Of a DNA stretch of 64,000 nucleotides, positions 23,321 through 35,664 are shown piece by piece (within the stretch, counting starts at the first letter, position 1; each line of letters starts with the position of its first letter). The DNA lies in NCBI GenBank assembly GCA_940671915.1, contig CALNVZ010000679.1, forward strand, positions 45,637 through 109,636, read 5' to 3'. Both the position numbers and the translations under genes were made by a program. The stretch comes from Paracentrotus lividus (Eukaryota > Echinodermata > Echinoidea > Camarodonta > Echinidae). Below the pieces are notes generated by a model. It saw only the letters and a program-made list of their open reading frames with translations. It had not been told where the DNA came from and searched no databases.

Positions 23321-23517
23321 GGGGGATGGCATAAAGTGGATAGTCGACCGTTCGCTTTTAAGTTGAAAAAATAAAAGCTAGATCCGTTTCTAATGTTAAT
23401 GCAGTACAATTAAATGTGTCAATATTTATTTAGAAAAGAAAAAAAGAATACCTAACTGGATCGAAATATATTACCTTAATACTTTTAGGATTCTTAGATT
23501 TTTTGTTTTATATCGGT

Positions 23518-23550
<33 letters not shown>

Positions 23551-24240
23551 AAAAATGAAGGTAAATGAAAGAAAAAGGCGGTAAAACTAGCAAAGGGATG
23601 GTTTTTTTCTTTGATTTATAATGTTTAATGATAACTGTTCAAAACACTTATACAGTGCGTCCCAAAAAGAACTATACACTTTTGAAATGGCTATCAAATA
23701 CAAAATATATGATTCTTGGAGAAAAGGTATATATGGATATAAAGCTCATAATTATCCTGAACTATCATTATGACACAAGAAATTCCGAAAATAAAGCATT
23801 CTTCAGTGAGCAATGCCCACTTTTGTGAAGGACACAGACATTAGCCTGCGCAGGAATTCGCTATTCATTTATCATCTTTGTATGGCATGCCAGGAGGAAA
23901 TTAAACAATAGTGGAATAAATCCGCTAATATAAAATATATACCGAAAGTCAAAAATAAACAATCAATATTATGCAAAAAAAAAATTTTCCCCCGTTTTGT
24001 TTTCATGTCATTGATTTTTACTTTGACTTCGGTTTATTTTTGTCTTGGTTTGTTGTCCGATTTATTCCATGATTAGTTGAATCCCTAATGGCGTGTCATA
24101 CAAAGGTGATAAATGAATAGAGAATTACTGCGCATGCTAATATTTATGTCCTTCACAAAAGTGGGCATTGCTCACTGAAGAATGCGTTATTTTGGAATTG
24201 TTTGTGTCATAATGATAGTTGAGGATATGAGCTTTATATG

Positions 24241-24819
24241 CACTGTTAGAACGCGGTTTAAAAATTTCGCTGATTAAAAAAAAATGTTGGCTTTAAAGTT
24301 ATACATTCTTATTTAATATTTAAACATTGTTGTTTAAAACAGAAAACGGGGTCTTATAGCCTTACACAAGACCTGTTTAAAGATTAGAGTTTAGATATTA
24401 AACAATTTTGTTTTTAAAAAAAGCCGAGGCAAATGTCACGTGATAGTCATGAGCTAATGGCATCACTCGTTACATGCCAGGTATAATTGGCGCAACATTA
24501 ATCATGGACTGATGCCTCACACATTAACTGAGTGTAGGCCTATGTACTGATGAGTTGGCTCAGTGGATAGTGCGTCTGCCTTTTATTCGAAGGGTTGTGA
24601 GTTCAATATCCGGCCGCTAAACCAAAAGTTGGAGCGTTTTTATTTTTAGAGAGAAGCATTAAACAATACAGTTGATATTTAAAACAACCATTAAACAACA
24701 TGTTGTTTAAACTTTTGAACAACAAGAGTGTTAAAGTTTGAAACAACGCTGTGCGATTCACCGTTTAACACGCAGTTGTTGAAGATTTTAAACAACTTGT
24801 TTAATTTTTTCTAACAGTG
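24241..24819. mobile_element. Nested CACTGTTAGAA element with TTTAAAC-rich arms
   Basis: The terminal inverted repeats CACTGTTAGAA and TTCTAACAGTG interrupt the right arm of 23652-24906 (the left arm gives the unbroken version). Many TTTAAAC/GTTTAAA and AACAAC motifs fill both halves. It contains a tRNA-like region (24547-24616). No ORF. Confidence 0.75.
24547..24616 (+). other. tRNA-like sequence with Pol III A and B boxes
   Basis: GTTGGCTCAGTGGATAGTGC includes an A-box match (TGGCTCAGTGG, 24556-24566), and GAGTTCAATATCC (24599-24611) is an imperfect B box at tRNA spacing. The acceptor stem does not pair well, so it looks tRNA-derived (SINE head or captured pseudogene) rather than a working tRNA gene. 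Confidence 0.5.
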
Positions 24820-24906
24820 TACATCTAGAGTTTCTCCCCAAGAACTATATATTCTTTTTTACTTGGTAGCCATTTCAAAAGTGTATAGTTCTTTTGGGAC
24901 GCACAC

Positions 24907-25170
24907 GTAGTATAAAATTACTGCAATGCGGCAAATCGTTAACGAAATTGAAAAGATGCTTGTTCATCAGACCCTCAATAATTAGAATTATAAACAATTA
25001 TTTTTTAACCAACTTCTTCCTAAAATTGTCCTTGTCAATCGTTTTGTGACTTCTTCCTTTTTAAAAGACAACTTCTACCACTTCGCCCCAAAGTGCAAAT
25101 CATTTAATTCCACCTCCAAAACAAAGATCTTTCCCTACAAAACGGAACAAGAAGTCGAAGCTTGTTCTAG
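24907..25170. other. Unassigned interior of the GATCG element
   Basis: AT-rich, no feature recognised. Confidence 0.4.
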
Positions 25171-25679
25171 CTGTCAATCTAACTCGGATCAGATCGTGTA
25201 GAATGTCTAGTTTGTCGGAAGAGGTCGAGTATTGATCGTGTAATGATCGTGTATACATCGAATCAAATCGGACAGTAATCGAGTAGTTGATTGTGGTGGG
25301 TTATCGAGGAGGAGATCGGACACCAATCGTGTATGATCGTAAAACGATCGAACCGGGGATCGGGAAGGGCTCGTGTAGATACCCGATCAAGGCACTAGGT
25401 CGAGAATTGATTCGGGGGAAAATTGATGTTTTTGACGCCGGTCGGGTTCGGATCGAGTTGATCAGAACGGACAGTGTGGACCAAGATAATGATTTCGACT
25501 GAATTTTGGTGTATCAGATAGAGTGTGAATACAGCGCTTTAAGAATATCGAAAAACTCAATTTTCGAAAATTTGACCAAAGAAATTCGGTTTGTATGACG
25601 GTTCGTAAAAACAGCGGACGACCACATCGGGTATTCTGGGGGGGGGGGGGGCTTTACGGCCCGGGGCCCCCTGGGCGCG

Positions 25680-25830
25680 GGGGGCGCCGAAAAGAGGAAG
25701 AAAAGAGAGAAAAAGAAAGAAAAAAGAAAGAAGAAAAAAGAGAAAGGAAAAAGAGGAAAGAGGAAGAAGGAAAAAAAAAAAGAGAGAGAGGAGAGAGAGA
25801 GAGAGAGAGAAGGGAAAAAGGAGAAGAGGA
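25680..25830. repeat. Purine-rich (GA/GAAA) low-complexity tract
   Basis: Almost all purine on the plus strand, including a (GA)n run near 25782-25812. Triplex-prone composition. Not coding. Confidence 0.85.
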
Positions 25831-25844
25831 GGGGCGTCCCTTAA

Positions 25845-26760
25845 AAAAGTGGGGGCGCCAAAATCGACAGTAAACTAAGGGGCGCCAAATTGACCTTAAA
25901 CTTAGGGGCGCCAAATCGGACCTTAAAATTAGGGGCGGCCAAATCGAACTTAAATTTAGGGGCGCCAAATCGACAGTAAACTATGGGGCGCACAATCGAC
26001 CTTAAATTTAGGGGCGCCAAATCGACACGTAAACTAAGGGGCGCCAAATCGACCTTAAATTTAGGGGTGCAATGATTAATGGGGGCGCGAATCCACAGTA
26101 AATTAAGGGATGTTAAATTGACTTAAACTGAGGGCTCAAATCGACGCTTAAATATAGGGGCGCCAAATCGACAATAAACGAAGGGGCCGCCAAATTGACC
26201 TTAACTTATAGGGGCGCCAAATAGACCTTAAATTTAGGGGCGCCAAATCGTCAGTAAACTAAGGGGCGCCCAAATTGACCTTAAACTATAGGGGCGCCAT
26301 AAATTGACCTTACTTAAATTTAGGGGGGCTCCAAATCGACCTTTAATTTAGGGGGCGCCAAATCGACATTAAACTACGCGGGAGCCAAATTGAGCTTAAA
26401 CGTAGGGGCCTCAAATTGACCCGAAACTTAGATGGGGGCGCCAAATTGACCCGAAGCTGAGGGAGCGCCTAATTGTTATTAAACTTAGGGGCGCCGAATC
26501 AACCTTAAACTAAGTAAGGGCGCCAAATAGAAAATAAGAGGAGGGGAAGGGGGCGCCCTTAAAAAAATTAGGGGGCGCCATATCGACAGTAAACTAAGCA
26601 ACGCCAATAAACTTAGGGGTGCCGAATGGACCTTAAACTATATAAGGGGCGCCAAATTGAGCTTAAACATAGGGGCGCCAAAGTGACCTTCAACATCCTT
26701 AGGTGGGACGCCAAGTCGAGGGGCGCCAAATTTAGATGAAATGTAGAGGCGCAGAAATGA
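25845..26760. repeat. GGCGCCAAATYGACCTTAAACTTAG minisatellite core
   Basis: About 28 degenerate units with GGGGCGCCAAAT as the most conserved part and CGACAGTAAACTA or TGACCTTAAACTTA as the variable part. More scattered units continue to about 28330 and at 29588-29620. Confidence 0.85.
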
Positions 26761-26823
26761 TCTGAAACTTACATTATGGGATTCTAACCGTAAAAACATT
26801 TGAATTTACTTGTTTTCACGTTA

Positions 26824-26825
<2 letters not shown>

Positions 26826-26875
<50 letters not shown>

Positions 26876-26895
26876 GTTATAATTTTTTTTTTTTT
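26826..26895. repeat. Poly-T tract
   Basis: About 46 T, then a short AT interruption and a further 15 T. Possibly an inverse retroposon tail or slippage expansion. Confidence 0.9.
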
Positions 26896-28631
26896 TGCAT
26901 TTCAAATTTATGTTCAACATATTAGCGGCGTCAAAATTAGCTTACACGTACGGGCGCCAAGATGACCTGAAACTTATGGGGGCACTGAATTGAAGTTAAG
27001 GGGATGTCAAATTTTAGGTTTTTATAATATGGTCTTTATATAGATAGAGCAAAATTTCTAAATTTATGCATCCGGGTCTGTATAAAAATAGCAAAATTTT
27101 CGATCGCGCTTCGCGCTCGCATCATTTCCCCCCAATGAATTATTACATTGTGTTCCTGAGAAAAGCATAAAATGTCCTGTTTTCTAATTATTTGAATACA
27201 TCAAAACTTCCGTTCATGCTTCGCGCTCGCCTGTGTTTGTCCTCATACCAAAATTTACAGAAAATATGGGATTCTAAATATCAAAACATTTCAATTTATT
27301 TGATTTTACGTTACATTCATTTTTGCATATCAAATTGACCTAAATCTTAGGGGGCGCCAAATTGAGTTTAAACCTAAGGGCGTCAATTTGACCTGTGACT
27401 TAGGGATGCCAAATTGATCTTAAACTTAGGGGCTCCAACAATATTTTGAACTTAGGGAAGTGTGCCGAATTTACCTGAAACTGAGGGGCAACAACTTGGT
27501 ATTTTAAATATGGTCTCTATTTTTTAATGCCTCCTGGACCCTGTTGCATAAAACTTCTAACCGGAGTTTTTTCCGATTAAAATCTGAAAACTTTGGTTAA
27601 AGTCCGAAAACTCCGGTTACAATATTTTTCTAGAATTTTTACTGTTTTTTCCATTGCATGAAAACATACCACAGTTTTAAAAAGTATTAATGCAATAAAT
27701 TTTTATGGAGTTTTAAAACTCAGGTTGAATAACCTAAGAAATAGGTCTACATAAGCTGAGTTTTTTAACCCGAGAAAACTCGGGTTAGAAAAAAAGTTTT
27801 ATGCAACACCACCCAGGTCTGTATATACATTGCAAAATTTTGGCTCGCGCTACTCGCTCGCATCATTTCTTTTCCCAATGAGTTATTACATTGTGTTCCT
27901 GAGGAACGCATGCAATGCCATGTTTTCCCATCATCATCAAAGACATCAAAATTCCCCTCTCGCATGTGTTTTTCCTCTGACCATAATTTGCATTACAGGA
28001 TACTAATCATCAAGACATTTTAATTTAATTATTCGAATACACGTTACATTTATTTTTGCATTTTCCCAGTGGCATCAAATCACCTAAATCGTACATGTAT
28101 GGCGCCAATTCAAACTAACATTCAGGGGGCGCCAAATGATTAGTTGGCGCCAAATTGAGCTTAAATTTAGGGGCGCCAAATTTATTTTAAACTTAGGGAG
28201 GGAAGCAGAAGGATAGATAAGCAGCTAGATAGATAGATATTCATTTCTCTTTCATAAGCATGTAAAATTACTGGGTAACATACGGTCTTTAAATTATGGA
28301 GGCCAAATTGATCCTAAACTTCAGGTCTCTGTTACATAGAGCAAAAATTTTCGAATGCGCTTCGCGCTCGCTTCATTTTCCAAGGAGTTATTACATTGTG
28401 TTCCTGAGAAATGCATAAAATGTCACGTTTTCAGAGATCATTCCGATTCGATACATCAGATTCTGCTCGCGATTCACGCTCGCCTAATTTTCTTTCTTGT
28501 AACAGAATTATGAGGATTCTAACACAAACAATCAATATACATTTGTTTTGATTCAAATACTTGATGACAAATTTCACAATGGATTTTATTGGTTGGCTTT
28601 CAAATCGCTTTTGATGGACAAATTTAAGCTC

Positions 28632-29587
28632 NNNNNNNNNNNNNNNNNNNNNNNNNNNNNNNNNNNNNNNNNNNNNNNNNNNNNNNNNNNNNNNNNNNNN
28701 NNNNNNNNNNNNNNNNNNNNNNNNNNNNNNNNNNNNNNNNNNNNNNNNNNNNNNNNNNNNNNNNNNNNNNNNNNNNNNNNNNNNNNNNNNNNNNNNNNNN
28801 NNNNNNNNNNNNNNNNNNNNNNNNNNNNNNNNNNNNNNNNNNNNNNNNNNNNNNNNNNNNNNNNNNNNNNNNNNNNNNNNNNNNNNNNNNNNNNNNNNNN
28901 NNNNNNNNNNNNNNNNNNNNNNNNNNNNNNNNNNNNNNNNNNNNNNNNNNNNNNNNNNNNNNNNNNNNNNNNNNNNNNNNNNNNNNNNNNNNNNNNNNNN
29001 NNNNNNNNNNNNNNNNNNNNNNNNNNNNNNNNNNNNNNNNNNNNNNNNNNNNNNNNNNNNNNNNNNNNNNNNNNNNNNNNNNNNNNNNNNNNNNNNNNNN
29101 NNNNNNNNNNNNNNNNNNNNNNNNNNNNNNNNNNNNNNNNNNNNNNNNNNNNNNNNNNNNNNNNNNNNNNNNNNNNNNNNNNNNNNNNNNNNNNNNNNNN
29201 NNNNNNNNNNNNNNNNNNNNNNNNNNNNNNNNNNNNNNNNNNNNNNNNNNNNNNNNNNNNNNNNNNNNNNNNNNNNNNNNNNNNNNNNNNNNNNNNNNNN
29301 NNNNNNNNNNNNNNNNNNNNNNNNNNNNNNNNNNNNNNNNNNNNNNNNNNNNNNNNNNNNNNNNNNNNNNNNNNNNNNNNNNNNNNNNNNNNNNNNNNNN
29401 NNNNNNNNNNNNNNNNNNNNNNNNNNNNNNNNNNNNNNNNNNNNNNNNNNNNNNNNNNNNNNNNNNNNNNNNNNNNNNNNNNNNNNNNNNNNNNNNNNNN
29501 NNNNNNNNNNNNNNNNNNNNNNNNNNNNNNNNNNNNNNNNNNNNNNNNNNNNNNNNNNNNNNNNNNNNNNNNNNNNNNNNNNNNNNN
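28632..29587. other. Assembly gap of 956 N
   Basis: Sized gap inside the minisatellite element. Any open frames spanning it are artefacts. Confidence 0.98.
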
Positions 29588-29669
29588 CGCCATATTTTGA
29601 AAAGTACACAAGGGCGCCAAATTCACGTCGGGCCCCCGGGGTGCGAAATCCTGGATACGCGCCTGATAC

Positions 29670-30370
29670 AGCTGGTGACTAAAAAAGTCTAAAAAAGTCT
29701 AAAAAACTAAAAAGACTAAAAAGTCAGACAGGAGAAGGCCTAAGTTTGGGTGTAGAGAATCTTAACTGTTAGTGTGAAAGTAGAAAAGCATAAAAGTGTA
29801 AAACTGTCTTGGATTTATAATTAATATCTGCTGTAGTGTTGGTGGCATGAATTGATCAGGTTCCGTTAACTATTGTATGACATTTGTTCAAATAATAGTC
29901 CAGGGGTAGTGTGGGACATACAAGGCTAGCTGCACAAAGCTGCAGGGTGGTTCCATGATTGTGCATGTAGGACAATAGGATAGGTTGATCGACATAGTCA
30001 CTGCCTTTCTAGGGTACCTAGAGTATATTGTATACAAGTGTTGCTAAAAAACTTACATGCAAGTTTAGTTGTTGGAAAATTGATCTGGTTTCGTTGGCTA
30101 TTGTATGACACTTATTGGAGTTTAGTCCAGAGATAGTGTGGGACATTAGGCCAAACAGGACTACGGTCAAGACAGAAAAATTTGGCCCTTATGTATTCCT
30201 TAAAATTTCTATGTGTGTCTTGACCTTTGTTTTATTGGCCATATTATAGTTTAATAATTTTGATATTCATAGTTATTCTTGTTCTACTTGTTCCCATAAT
30301 TCAGAATATCAACTTTGTTATTGTCTTTCATTGACACATATGACCTCAAGTTAAGGTCAAAGTTCAAATA
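29670..30370. repeat. Tandem AAAAAGTCT run and ~225-bp duplicated block
   Basis: AAAAAAGTCTA repeats at 29678-29725. Then TTGATCAGGTTCCGTT, TATTGTATGACA, AGTCCAGGGGTAGTGTGGGA at 29853-29920 recurs, diverged, at 30077-30145. No gene. The CUB-like exon begins just beyond, at 30435. Confidence 0.6.
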
Positions 30371-30434
30371 AAGGCCTAATTGTCTTTGGGGATAATTGTA
30401 AGGGGAGAAATTGAGTAGAAAATACATATCATAC

Positions 30435-30788
30435 CGTTAAGTGCGTTGAAAGAAATGGAGGCTCTAAATGATAAATCAGCGCCAGCAGTGATTTCCACGT
30501 GCATCTCAATTGCTCGCAGAAGCATTCTTAGACCGTCAGTATCAAAATAGTCTGTCATGCCGTTGACTTGATATTCTGAATCATTACTGGGAGTCAATCC
30601 AGAACCAATACGAAGTGTTTCTCCTTGATATATGTAAATGAATTGGGCGTGCACAACAAATGCTCCATCACTTGTATCGTTGTGCTGTATATCGGCGGCG
30701 AAAAGCCATGTGTGCTTGATGGAATGTCCAATCGTAAGAAAGGTGAACAAGTTGAAGAAGCGGGATGCTCCAATCGCAAGTGTGTATA
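30435..30788 (-). CDS. CUB-like domain exon (downstream copy)
   Basis: A 354-bp open exon (118 codons), phase 1-1, with acceptor CACTTTCACAG and donor GTATGA (intron starting at 30434). The protein starts YTLAIGASRFFN, then HTWLFAADIQHNDTSDG, a strand AFVVHAQFIYIY, the signature GETLRIGSGLTPSNDSEY, a divergent loop, and EMHVEITAGADLSFRASISF. This is the CUB order (W-x-F-x-A, then D/E-x-L-x-I-G-S-G) without any cysteine. It resembles the exon at 62031-62402 over the core but differs in the N-terminal third and the loop, so the duplication is old. Codon and frame integrity argue for selection. The next inferred exon in the gene is the LDLa exon near 15.2 kb. Confidence 0.7.
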
Positions 30789-30859
30789 CTGTGAAAGTGA
30801 CATAAAAAAAAGAAAGAAAGTAGTGATGTACATCTGTGTAACATTTTATTCAATTCAAT

Positions 30860-33800
30860 TCAACTTTTTTTTTTTACTCCCTTTTATTAGGTGGTCTGTC
30901 TTTGACAGATCACCTCTTAATTTTGTCAGAATTTTCTTTCTTTATTATTATTATTATTTATTATTTATTTTTATAGCCAATATCTTGTTGTCACTCTATC
31001 TCTTAATCTATCAAATCGATTTCTTTCAATTTCATGTCATCAATGGATGTCACTATGAAGATGTACATCGAAGTTTTTCAAGGTCATCAAATTATGATGA
31101 CGTCATCCAGACGCCATTTTGTAAAATTACATTAACAATCATAACTTCATGACCAATGACTGAAAATGACCAATATTTACATGACATAAACTTCACATGA
31201 CCCTTGACCTTAGCATACCATCAAAGGTCACCTAAAGGTCATGACGTGCGCGTACGCGTACGTAAAAATTGAAAAATGCCCTAAATCACCTAATATCAAG
31301 TTTGCATACGTTTCAGGCAATTTCCAGCATTTCAAAATTTTGCGCGCACGCATGGGTGCGCGCGCGTCATTGCGCGTTTCACTATAACTCAGCTTCAATT
31401 CGCCATTTTCATTATGCCATCTAATAGAGCATTAAATTCTGAACATTTGATACCATATTCTTTACAGACTTGTCATACAAAAGAACAGAAATAATAAGGA
31501 CAAGTCCGTTCAAACTTTTGCAGCAGCAGCGATAGCAGCACGCAATTATCCTCTTCATAGGCAATATGGGGCCAAAAAAACATGCTCTTTAATACAAAAA
31601 TTCACAATAAAAGCTCGAAAAAATAGTCCACGAACAACCCAAATATTTATTTTTTAAATGAACATGTTCAGTATAATGAGTTGTAGAATAATATATCATG
31701 GGCTTTATATTACCATTATAAAACATTAAATGAACGTCATCAAAATGGCGGCTAAACTCAAAATTTCATAAATATTAATTATTATAAAAATAGACGTACA
31801 TAAATTTATGCAAATTTGATTCCAACTACTGTAAAATAAAATGATCGAAAAATTTTCGCCCAAATTTCATAATGTTGTAGCTTGAGGAATATACGCTTTC
31901 AGTGAAGTGACCTATACAATTAATTATTCATTTAAGACAAAATGAACATATACATTAGTCAAAAAATAGAAGCAAAATAAAAATATAAAGGCATGTCATT
32001 TTTGCTCACACATATTTGACACGATAACTCACTATATTACGAAGCAACTTTTGGTTGAAAGCATAAAAACTGCAAGCCCATCATGAAAAATGAACCATAA
32101 CCCTCCGTCAATTTCTGCTTAACATTTTCTCTTAAATTTTGATAGTTCTAGGACAAGGAAAATTACTCTTAAACATATCATATGTTATATTTCAAATCAG
32201 ACTCCGAAAATAACATGACTTATATAACTTTCCGTACTATGAAATAGTATTTTGCCGTCTGGAATTTTTCGTTTCAACGCCCATGTAAATTCTTAAGGAT
32301 TAGATCAATCGTAAGAGGAGCGATCATGACTCGTAATTAAAGAACCGGGAACTCGCGTGGGTTCGAGTCGAGGTGTGTCCTACATATTTTTATTTTTTAT
32401 TTATATTTTTTTCATGTGAATGTCTTCCTACAGGTCGATTTCAACACACAAAATTAGACCATAAAATGTAAATAAAAATAAATTATAGCTTTTTAATATT
32501 ATCCAAAAGGAATTTTTAAGTAGTTTATGTACACAAACCACTAAATTGAGGATAAACTATTGCTTGTACTGAAGCGCAATTAATTCACATCAGTGTAAAT
32601 TATATTCCTCTTTGCACTTCATCTTTTAATTCCATCTTACGTATTTCTTTGATTCTATTATTCATATTGCATATATCATCAGATGTACAATAATTAATCA
32701 ATATAAAAATAATCAATCAATATCATCTCATAATTTGACATAATTTTATATGAAACGTGTACTGAGAAGAACAGACACACTAATTCGTCCCCATGAACGA
32801 ATTAAAATTCTAGTATTTATTTATATAACATGTAGGGGAGAGCCGGGAGGACAAAAGAAACAATAATTTTTTATTCAATTTGACCTAATAAAATTATATT
32901 AAAGCTAAATACTTGCTAATATAAAACTAATAAAAGGAAATTGACAATATCATTAGACATATGACAATAATGAAATAAGTTATGGGCTAGTACAACAAAG
33001 ATAATTTTAGAAAGCCACAAATTACGATTTTCAAAAACAAAGAGAGATATAACCGGGTGTTACAATTGGAATACTTAAGTCCAGAAGGGCGATTATGGAA
33101 CAAACAAGAACGTACGGGGCAATTGTAACACAATGAAATTGTAAACATATATTGTTTTTACTTTAATCAAAGCTATGACAAACTTGAACAGATCACAAGA
33201 TTTAAAAACCAAACATAAAGCTAAAAAAAATAATTAAATAGATAAAAACATAACAATGCTTGACAAATATATATGTTTATATAATTCCAACAATAAGATA
33301 ATAATAAAAATTCATGATAATTTTTTTTTATTTAGGTTGTTGGAGCCTTACACCTTTAACTGTAGAATATAAACCTTATCAATTCATATTGCATATATAA
33401 AATCTAAAACTATTAAGTAACAACAATAAACCAAAAAAACAAATATAAAAAAAAATAACATTATAAAACATGGAAACAAACTGTGTAATATAAAAACATA
33501 AAATATAAAAATAATTAAAAGGCTAACGAACTAATTTTGACTATTATAAATACACATTCTTTTCCAATAAAGTGATACATTTTTTATATAAGAAGTAAAA
33601 AAAAAATGACAATTTTAATATATATTATTATATATATTAATATGAAAATCAATCTTCAAAATTAACACCACTATATAATTTTACTGAAATATAAATATTT
33701 CTTTTTGCCCTGTTAACAAAACGTATTGGACATAAATATTTTCAAGGAATCTTTTGAAAAATATAATTTAATCTATTATATGGGGGCTCCCATCTCAAAA

Positions 33801-34200
33801 CACCAACCCCCCTCTCCTCTCTCTTCTCTCTCTCCTCTTCTTTTTCTTATACTGTCTTTCATTTATATCATCATATCACATAAAAAAAAAAAAAATAAAG
33901 AAAAAAAAAAAAATAAAATAATCTTTAAACCTTTTTATAATATACAATAAATCTGACAACTCACCACCCCCCACATAACATCTACTCCTACATCTTCCCA
34001 TTTCCACTCACTTCCATCCTCTCTCATTATACTATCTTATATGAATAGTAGATGCGTGTGTGTTTTTTTAAATAAGAAAAGCAAATCAGGGGGGGGGGGT
34101 TCCGTAATCTCTTTCTCATTTGATAGGACCCTATCAAATTAAGCCTTTTCGAATTTCATGGGCTATCCTGTCAGTGTTTCTTTTATGTTTTATACCATGT
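30860..34200. other. AT-rich intronic DNA
   Basis: No supported gene. Contains ATGACC/AAGGTCA-rich patches (31100-31240), a GC-alternating patch (31245-31375), a B-box-like GGGTTCGAGTC near 32357 without a convincing tRNA fold, and long A/T-rich stretches. Confidence 0.5.
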
Positions 34201-34243
34201 ACACTCGACAAATAAAATCATATCAAATCAAATCAAATTATAT
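34190..34243 (+). repeat. Retroposon-type 3' tail (ATCAAATCAAATCAA)
   Basis: AATAAAATCATATCAAATCA continues in ATCAA units, the form of 3' end seen in CR1/L2-like elements. Upstream sequence to about 33950 could be its 3' UTR, but no reverse transcriptase was found. Confidence 0.4.
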
Positions 34244-35499
34244 TTAAGTACGCGCAAGAACGTTATAGAACGACCTGTGACGGCCCCCTTAAGAGTGATT
34301 AAAGTCAATCTGTAATGGTGCCCTCACACTAGAGCGTGTTGAGGTAACGTGTGTCTAGCGTTCACGATTTTCACTCGAAATACACTCCAAAATACGCTCA
34401 AGAACGCTCTATTTTCCCTGCCCAAAATGGAATTTTTAATGAGCTCTAAACGACTGAGAAGCGAATGAATAGCGTCAGTGTAACGATGACTGCGCGTGCT
34501 TAGCGTCCACCTAACGATTGCCTAGCGTTAGCAACGACTGAACAGCGATGCCCAACTTATGCCTAGCGTTTTTAGACGTGTTAAAGAACGTTAGGAAACG
34601 CCAAACATGTGCGTTTTGAGTAACGATTGCCCGACGTTTGAAATGTTAATTGCATTTTCGCGTAACTTTATGAGCGCGGACTGTCGTTCGAAAATCGCTA
34701 GGCAAACCTAGGAAAGCGTTTGCTTTTCGTTGGTATACGCAAAGAAACGCAGAGGAACGCTGAGGTCAATTTTTGATTTTGAACATGTACAAAATTTTCT
34801 GCGTGTAACAGCGTTCTTATAAAGACGCTGTGAAAGCGCTGGGCAGTCGCTACCTGATCGTTTAGCGCTTTGGGTGAACGTTCCTTCATAGTTCGAAGTG
34901 CGTCCAACCAACGCAGAACTTTTGTTTATATGTTTTTTGACTCAATTTCCTCATGTCACCAAATGGGGGCGTATGTTTTTTACCTCAATATCCTTATGTC
35001 ACCAAATGGGGGCGCTTTGTGTTATCGAATAAAATGATTAAAGCTTATTCTGTTTTGTGCTCAGTAGTTTTCCCTCCCTGTTTAAGTGCTATATTTACAT
35101 GTAAAGTAACTATTCGTAATAATGAAATATAAACATTTTCGACTTGAAATATACATGTAATTGTTTTCTGTGAATACCAAGGTATGAACGTATCTAAACA
35201 CTTTTAAATGTTAACACAAATTTGGTATTTCTTATATCTTATATATCATTTGGAGCAATTTATTACCTCAAAAATACGAAGTTCAAACGATCACCAACAG
35301 AATTTTATACTGCTTTTAATTAAGCTTGGATATTATTATTATTTTTTATTATTGTTATTTTTTTATTTATGTATTATTATTATTATTATTACTATTGTTT
35401 ATTTGTTTATTTTTTATATTTTTGCTCTAGCCACATCATTTTGCTCCAGCTTAAATTTCTTGAATTTGTTTGTCCCCTCTCAACTCTCCGGGAACCTGG

Positions 35500-35664
35500 C
35501 AGTGGCGGATCTATACGGGGCGCAGGAGACCCGCACACTTTCTATGATTAAAAAAAAATGATTGGCTCTATATGTTAAAATTGGAAAAAATTCGCCTGCA
35601 CCTTCTTTTCCTTAAATTTTCGGTATGCACCACTCGTATTTCAAAATCCTGAATCCACTACTGC
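35500..35664. mobile_element. Short inverted-repeat element (CAGTGGCGGATC ends)
   Basis: CAGTGGCGGATCTATACGG at the left and CCTGAATCCACTACTG at the right are imperfect inverted repeats around about 165 bp. Similar GTGGCGGA starts are seen elsewhere. Non-coding. Confidence 0.45.

Larger units (their letters stand above)
23652..24906. mobile_element. Foldback element with ACAGTGCGTCCC ends
   Basis: The left arm 23652-24000 and the right arm (about 24010-24240 plus 24820-24906) are inverted: GTGCGTCCCAAAA, GAACTATACAC, AAATGGCTA, ATGATTCTTGG, AAGCTCAT, TCTTCAGTGAGCAATGCCCA. The right arm is split by the nested element 24241-24819. The ACAGTGCGTCCC start and a TA just outside the left end suggest a Tc1/mariner-derived non-autonomous element. 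No transposase. Confidence 0.75.
22023..25485. mobile_element. Large inverted-repeat element with GATCG/TCGA-rich arms
   Basis: The ends are inverted: CTAGGTTCACACTACCG on the left, with CTTGGTCCACACTGTCCG as the reverse complement of the right, both followed by CTGATCAACTCGATC. The left arm (22023-22550) and right arm (25175-25485) are studded with GATCG, CTCGAT and TCGATC, far above background. No transposase was recognised. The interior hosts the nested elements at 23652-24906. It belongs to the TCACACT-end class described in the findings. Confidence 0.7.
21504..25616. mobile_element. Inverted-end element (TTTTACGAACCGTC ends) hosting nested elements
   Basis: CAGTGATTTTACGAACCGTC at the left and GACGGTTCGTAAAAACAGCG at the right are inverted. 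Internal copies of GGTTCGTAAAAT at 21841 and TTCGTAAAAT at 21945 suggest the unit is either a 4.1-kb element disrupted by the 22023-25485 insertion or several short ones. The target duplication is unresolved. Confidence 0.4.
25630..29665. mobile_element. GGCGCC minisatellite-bearing element, expanded copy
   Basis: Left end: GTATTCTGGGGGGGGGGGGG then CTTTACGGCCCGGGG. Right end: CGGGCCCCCGGGGTGCGAAA then TCCTGGATACGCGCC. The same two ends border a compact inverted copy at 55330-55680. The interior is mainly a degenerate tandem repeat (unit about 28-32 bp, GGGGCGCCAAATCGACCTTA then AACTTA), with patches of unique AT-rich DNA, GCGAAGCGC cores and the N gap. The purine-rich coding frame near 25680-25850 is low complexity. 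Confidence 0.65.

Noticed and set aside
25595..25873. Highly charged Lys/Glu/Arg ORF
   Set aside because: Translation of a purine-only low-complexity tract inside the minisatellite element; no conserved domain.
25845..26760. Regularly spaced repeat resembling a CRISPR array
   Set aside because: Units are adjacent and degenerate, without unique spacers, and the DNA is animal; it is a minisatellite.
28431..29626. Long open frames (346-392 codons) on both strands
   Set aside because: They run through the N gap; the codons are unknown bases, not sequence.
32316..32380. Possible tRNA gene around GGGTTCGAGTC
   Set aside because: Only a B-box-like piece is present; no A box or acceptor stem pairs convincingly.
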